Source: Lelliottia sp. WAP21 (GTDB lineage Bacteria; Pseudomonadota; Gammaproteobacteria; Enterobacterales; Enterobacteriaceae). Taken from it: 64,000 bases of DNA. The first letter of the stretch is position 1; every line of letters begins with the position of its first letter. Positions 60,470 through 64,000 of this stretch are shown one piece after another. The stretch is taken from contig NZ_JAIWPG020000002.1 in the NCBI RefSeq assembly GCF_020532665.2, positions 248,001-312,000 on the forward strand. Direction: 5' to 3'. The position numbers and the translations under genes were made by a program. The notes under the pieces are model-generated. The model worked only from the letters and a program-made list of their open reading frames with translations, did not search any database and was not told the DNA's origin.

Positions 60470-61762
60470 TTAACGTTGTTGTATCAGCTCCAGTATGCGT
60501 TGCTGACTACGTTCCAGCACCGGCGCGGCCTCCTTATTACCGACCGTAACCTGGTTCACCATCTCACCCAGGATCGCAGACCCGGTAATATCGCCCATTC
60601 GGGTAAAGTTCTTCTCACCGACCGAGCCAAAGACTTGCATATGCGGGTACTGAGCCATTAATTGCGCGGGCAGCGTGCCATAGACCTTTATCGCCGGGCT
60701 GTCTTTAAAGGCGGGATGTTCAGCAGCGGCCTTTGTGACCGGCAGCATGGCCCCCGGCGACATTAAGACCCACTCGGCGGCGTTCTGCGCTTGTTCCATA
60801 AAGGTGACAAATTTACGGGATGCCTCGGTTTCTTGCTCCGTTTGACCTATTGTCAGCGTTAGCGCGGTAATTACCCCAAATACTGCGGGCATTTTTTCAG
60901 TGGGAACAACAAAGCCCAGATCGTCCAGCATTCCCTGCTGCTGAACGGCTGGCAGGATATAGGTCGAATAGACAGCCATCGGCGCGGTGCCATTCATAAA
61001 GGCATCTTTAATCTCCATCACGCTGTTTGAACCGGGCATGGTGCAGCGGGCCAGCTCGCGATAATAATTAAGCGAGGCAAGCATCTCCGGCGAGTTGACG
61101 GTGACCTTGCCCTCGGCGTTAAAGACGTTGGCGCTGTTTGACAGGGCGAACTGTGAAAAGGTTTGTTCGCTCATCACGCTTTCCGCCGTCGGCAACGCGA
61201 TACCATATTTTTTATCCCGGGAATGGGTCAATCTGCGTGCGGCATCCAGTAACTGTGCCCAATTTTTCGGTTCTTCAATCCCGGCATTCGCCAGAACCGA
61301 TTTACGATACCAGATCCCCTGAAGCCAGGCGCTAACGGGCACCCCCGTATAGCCTGTGCCGTCTTCGGTGCGCACCACGCGCAGGACGCCATCATAAAAG
61401 GCATCCTCACCCAGGGTATCTATCAGTGTTTTTACCGCGTTATGGTCGATTAATTGCTCTTTATCCATCACTTTGGCGTAGTCATGACTCACTTCGACAA
61501 CGTCCGGCAGCGATCCGGAACGGGCAAGCGTGATGATTTTGGTATTGTAAGCATCTTCTTCCACGGGGACCTGCTTAACGACGATCTCCGGGTTCTCTTT
61601 TTGAAAACGATCAATCAGTTGGCTAATCACCGCCTGGCGCTCTTGCTCAACGGCCGAGTGCATAAATTCGATGGTCACCTGCTGGGTTTCATCCTGTTTA
61701 CATCCTGAGAGCAACGCCACGGCGGTGAATAACGAGAGCAATACTGTGGTAGATGGTTTCAT
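60470..61762 (-). CDS. Family-1 extracellular solute-binding lipoprotein, sugar ABC transporter type
   Basis: This is a 430-residue periplasmic binding protein tethered by lipid. The signal ends in the lipobox VALLSGC at about residue 20. The family-1 (maltose/glycerol-phosphate type) pattern is seen in IEFMHSAVEQERQAVISQLIDRFQKENPEIVV, SGSLPDVVEVSHDYA, PVSAWLQGIWYRKSVL and KFVTFMEQAQNAAEWVL. ATG 61762 follows AAGGAG. No permease or ATPase gene lies in the window, so these may lie to the right. It follows the ADP-ribosylglycohydrolase gene by 26 bases and is surely co-transcribed. The ligand is unknown; a nucleoside or sugar is likely. Confidence 0.85.
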   Translation of the reverse strand: MKPSTTVLLSLFTAVALLSGCKQDETQQVTIEFMHSAVEQERQAVISQLIDRFQKENPEIVVKQVPVEEDAYNTKIITLARSGSLPDVVEVSHDYAKVMDKEQLIDHNAVKTLIDTLGEDAFYDGVLRVVRTEDGTGYTGVPVSAWLQGIWYRKSVLANAGIEEPKNWAQLLDAARRLTHSRDKKYGIALPTAESVMSEQTFSQFALSNSANVFNAEGKVTVNSPEMLASLNYYRELARCTMPGSNSVMEIKDAFMNGTAPMAVYSTYILPAVQQQGMLDDLGFVVPTEKMPAVFGVITALTLTIGQTEQETEASRKFVTFMEQAQNAAEWVLMSPGAMLPVTKAAAEHPAFKDSPAIKVYGTLPAQLMAQYPHMQVFGSVGEKNFTRMGDITGSAILGEMVNQVTVGNKEAAPVLERSQQRILELIQQR

Positions 61763-61788
61763 TGAAAACTCCTTGTCATTAGATCCTG

Positions 61789-63900
61789 TTACTCGCAACC
61801 ACCGTCGATATGGATAGCATCCGTGGATAACGCCCCGGCACAAATGAGCAACCCTACGCCTCCATCACAGAATGCCCCGGGCGCGTTGTCTTCCGCACAG
61901 AGCAATTTTCCGTCCACGGTCGCGGTAAGGCAGCGATCCTTCACGGTAATATCGAACGTTAAAGGTCTTTCAAACACATCCTGTAGTACCGTCTCGGCCA
62001 GAATGCAGGTGGTCTCGTCACGCACGCGAATGAGCTGGGCATGTCCGCTACGGAGAACACGCACCGCGTAGTAGCGCCTCATCCCTTGCACCCTGAAAGC
62101 AAGACCGCCGTACTCGCCCAAATGTAGGGTGATTTCACTTCGCACCCGGTAGTCAGTCCACTGCCGGGTGCCGTGAATAATGAGGCCTTCCTCATATTCT
62201 TTAGAGATGCGGAAACTGGCTGGATAATGTCGCGAGAAGAGATCCACGCCGTTAACCCACGCCCGCCACCAGAAATTGTTCTCTCCTTTGGGCTTACGAA
62301 GGGTCAGTTTTGGTGCGCCATCCCAGCGCATACTGTCGACGAGGAGCTGCCCACAGGCAAAGGGTGCGTGGCTGCTAAGGGTGACGCCGACTTCTCCAAT
62401 CGGTTGGCCTTTGCAGTCGGGAATAACCAGTGAGAGGGTGGCCGTATCGCCTGGCAAAAGTTGCTGCGCCTCGCCATAGCAGGGCGTCAGGCAGTTGTTT
62501 TCATCATAAACCCGGTAGCAGAGCTGGACGTTAAGCGACGCGGTATTGCTGGCAGGGGCAATAACGTCGGCCTGTAGCCGTTGACCTGGATAGATCAGCG
62601 GGGTTGCCATTAAGTCGTAGCTACGCATGTCGACAATTTCTGGCGGCGTAAAGGTCTGCGTCGTGACGCTGGCATGACGTCCCGGCGCAAGAGGGGGATA
62701 GCGGAGGCTCAGCATCTGCCGACCCTCGTACGCCTCATTACCCACCTCAACCGGTACGGCGTTCGTCTCATTCAGCCAGCGAAAACCCTGTACGCTGCCC
62801 GGCAGTGAGAAGTGGTACTGCGCGCCTGCTTTTTTCGCTTCAGGACGAGGCAGGCCGGCAATTTGGTGCCCCAGTCCAACCAGATAATCGGTTATGCGCA
62901 CGGCGTTGTTAATGGAAAATCCGCCATCTGCCGAGGAGATCAGCATTCTGTCTGCCAGCGGGCCGCGCCAGTCTGGCCCCTCGTCAATGCCCTTTAGCCC
63001 CAGCATGATGCCGGACAGGCAGCCGACGTTCCCTGCATTACAGTCGGTATCCCAACCTGATGTGTTAACAATGCACTGCGCCTGCTGGAAATTATCGGGC
63101 GCATACAGAATCGCCATAATCATCAACGCATGGTTTGGGATCACGTGACAGTTGCTGGGATATTTATGGTATCCATAGTGTTCTTCAATTTTCTGCCGCG
63201 TGACCTGCCAGTCGTTGTCTTCATACCGCCAGCGACGGACGTCGGCGACAAGCCTGGCGATATCTGAATGCTCAGGGATGACGGATAAAGCACATTCAAG
63301 CAGCTTATCAATGTCCTGACATATAAACGCCTGAGACTCCATTGCCGCCCACAGCATCGCGGCATGCACAGATTCACCGTCATGGCTCACGCTGGCCGCT
63401 TTTTTTGCCAGCGTCGCCGCCAGCTCGGGCTGACCTGGCGCCACCAACGCCCAGCTATCAATAAAAATTTGTGCGCCGATTTGCTCCGCGATGGTTTTAC
63501 CGTTGGTTTCGATAGCCCCGCTCAGTGGGGCAGGGATCCCTTTTTTGAGGTTCAGCCATGCGGTGTGCTCGGTCGAGTTACCATTGCCTCCCCACCAAAG
63601 GATGGTGCGTTTATCAATGATGTAATTCAGCCAGCAATGTCCTATCTGCTCCGACGTCAGATCCGGCGGCAAGGCATAATCTTCCAGCGCGCGAATAAAG
63701 GTAAATGTCCCTGCGACATCATCATCAGTGATCACTAAGGGACGGTTAAATTTTTCATGGACGTAATACTCGACTGGACCCAGCTCCTCCATGATTTTTT
63801 GATAGGTCCAGCCTTCAAAGGGGCGCCCAAGATAGACGCCGATTAATTTCCCTAACACACCTGCATAAACCCGGGATTCATAATCAGAAGGTAATTCCAT
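61789..63900 (-). CDS. ADP-ribosylglycohydrolase-family protein with C-terminal beta-sandwich module
   Basis: This is a 703-residue protein. Residues about 10-345 are an ADP-ribosylglycohydrolase domain. The metal-binding signatures are VITDDDVAGT (Thr58, Asp59-61) near the N-terminus and SGWDTDCNAGNVGCLSG (Asp284, Asp286), so a di-magnesium site is expected to be intact. Residues about 370-540 form a beta-rich linker domain, and about 550-703 look like a LamG/concanavalin-like jelly roll (YRVRSEITLHLGEYGGLAFRVQG...YYAVRVLRSGHAQLIR). There is no signal peptide, so it should act in the cytoplasm on an imported N- or O-ribosyl/glycosyl compound (inference). Standard ARH enzymes are about half this size. 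The LacI-type regulator lies 30 bases upstream. Confidence 0.82.
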   Translation of the reverse strand: MELPSDYESRVYAGVLGKLIGVYLGRPFEGWTYQKIMEELGPVEYYVHEKFNRPLVITDDDVAGTFTFIRALEDYALPPDLTSEQIGHCWLNYIIDKRTILWWGGNGNSTEHTAWLNLKKGIPAPLSGAIETNGKTIAEQIGAQIFIDSWALVAPGQPELAATLAKKAASVSHDGESVHAAMLWAAMESQAFICQDIDKLLECALSVIPEHSDIARLVADVRRWRYEDNDWQVTRQKIEEHYGYHKYPSNCHVIPNHALMIMAILYAPDNFQQAQCIVNTSGWDTDCNAGNVGCLSGIMLGLKGIDEGPDWRGPLADRMLISSADGGFSINNAVRITDYLVGLGHQIAGLPRPEAKKAGAQYHFSLPGSVQGFRWLNETNAVPVEVGNEAYEGRQMLSLRYPPLAPGRHASVTTQTFTPPEIVDMRSYDLMATPLIYPGQRLQADVIAPASNTASLNVQLCYRVYDENNCLTPCYGEAQQLLPGDTATLSLVIPDCKGQPIGEVGVTLSSHAPFACGQLLVDSMRWDGAPKLTLRKPKGENNFWWRAWVNGVDLFSRHYPASFRISKEYEEGLIIHGTRQWTDYRVRSEITLHLGEYGGLAFRVQGMRRYYAVRVLRSGHAQLIRVRDETTCILAETVLQDVFERPLTFDITVKDRCLTATVDGKLLCAEDNAPGAFCDGGVGLLICAGALSTDAIHIDGGCE

Positions 63901-63930
63901 CTACACTATCCTTTTTCTTTGGTTGGCCCA

Positions 63931-64000
63931 TCAGGCCGATTCTCGTGTGATCAAACGCCAGGGCATTGCAGTCGAGCTGCCCTGATTGGGTGGGGCGCTG
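63931..64000 (-). CDS. C-terminus of a LacI-family transcriptional regulator, cut by the window edge
   Basis: The last 22 codons read SAPPNQGSSTAMPWRLITRESA then TGA. The PWRLITRES ending is characteristic of LacI/GalR-family regulators, whose C-terminal strand often reads LxxRxS. It is on the same strand as, and 30 bases before, the ADP-ribosylglycohydrolase gene. It is therefore probably its regulator. Too little is visible to say more. Confidence 0.6.
   Translation of the reverse strand, partial: SAPPNQGSSTAMPWRLITRESA

Overview
The window is chromosomal DNA of a member of the Enterobacteriaceae, most like Enterobacter, Lelliottia or Leclercia. Almost every gene from rnk to glnS matches an Escherichia coli K-12 gene in length and motif content, and the order follows the 14-15 minute region of that chromosome. 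The accessory blocks, and the missing citrate and cobC genes, set it apart from E. coli. There is no phage, integrase, transposase or CRISPR array. Names rest on recalled protein families and synteny, because no search could be run.

Layout. (1) 1-10300: the backbone pair rnk and rna is split by about 9 kb holding an alpha/beta hydrolase, a flavin-reductase-like protein, the AraC-type regulator ypdC and the whole fry PTS/peptidase operon (fryB-fryC-ypdF-ypdE-fryA). (2) 10364-18430: dcuC, then a copper/silver efflux operon (small Cys/His/Met-rich secreted protein, CusF-like chaperone, TolC-like channel, CusB, CusA) between dcuC and pagP. (3) 18592-24862: pagP, cspE, an unannotated 28-residue membrane protein, crcB, ybeM, tatE, lipA, ybeF, lipB, ybeD. 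(4) 24968-36399: a long minus-strand block for the cell wall (dacA, rlpA, mrdB, mrdA), ribosome (rlmH, rsfS), NAD (nadD), replication (holA), LPS (lptE) and leuS. (5) 36611-38678: ybeL and rihA separated by a 93-94 bp tandem REP-type array that contains the rihA stop codon. (6) 38801-48021: gltIJKL with the SroC small RNA, lnt-corC-ybeY-ybeZ and miaB. (7) 48156-50205: ubiF and a seven-tRNA operon with its promoter. (8) 50360-60420: asnB and the amino-sugar regulon nagBACD/nagE with its control region, then glnS. (9) 60470-64000: an accessory cluster of unknown role containing a solute-binding lipoprotein, a large ADP-ribosylglycohydrolase fused to a beta-sandwich module, and the C-terminus of a LacI-type regulator.

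Functional links. NagE imports and phosphorylates GlcNAc, NagA deacetylates it, NagB deaminates and isomerises it to fructose-6-phosphate, and NagC regulates the set. LipB and LipA make lipoyl groups. PBP2 (mrdA) and RodA (mrdB) build the lateral wall, with dacA and rlpA trimming peptidoglycan. GltIJKL imports glutamate/aspartate under SroC/GcvB-type RNA control. Fry couples a PTS permease to two peptidases. The Cus-type proteins form a trans-envelope Cu(I)/Ag(I) pump with its own periplasmic metal donors. The least understood parts are the 60470-64000 cluster, the leader protein of the Cus operon, the repeat array next to rihA and the 28-residue protein beside crcB.
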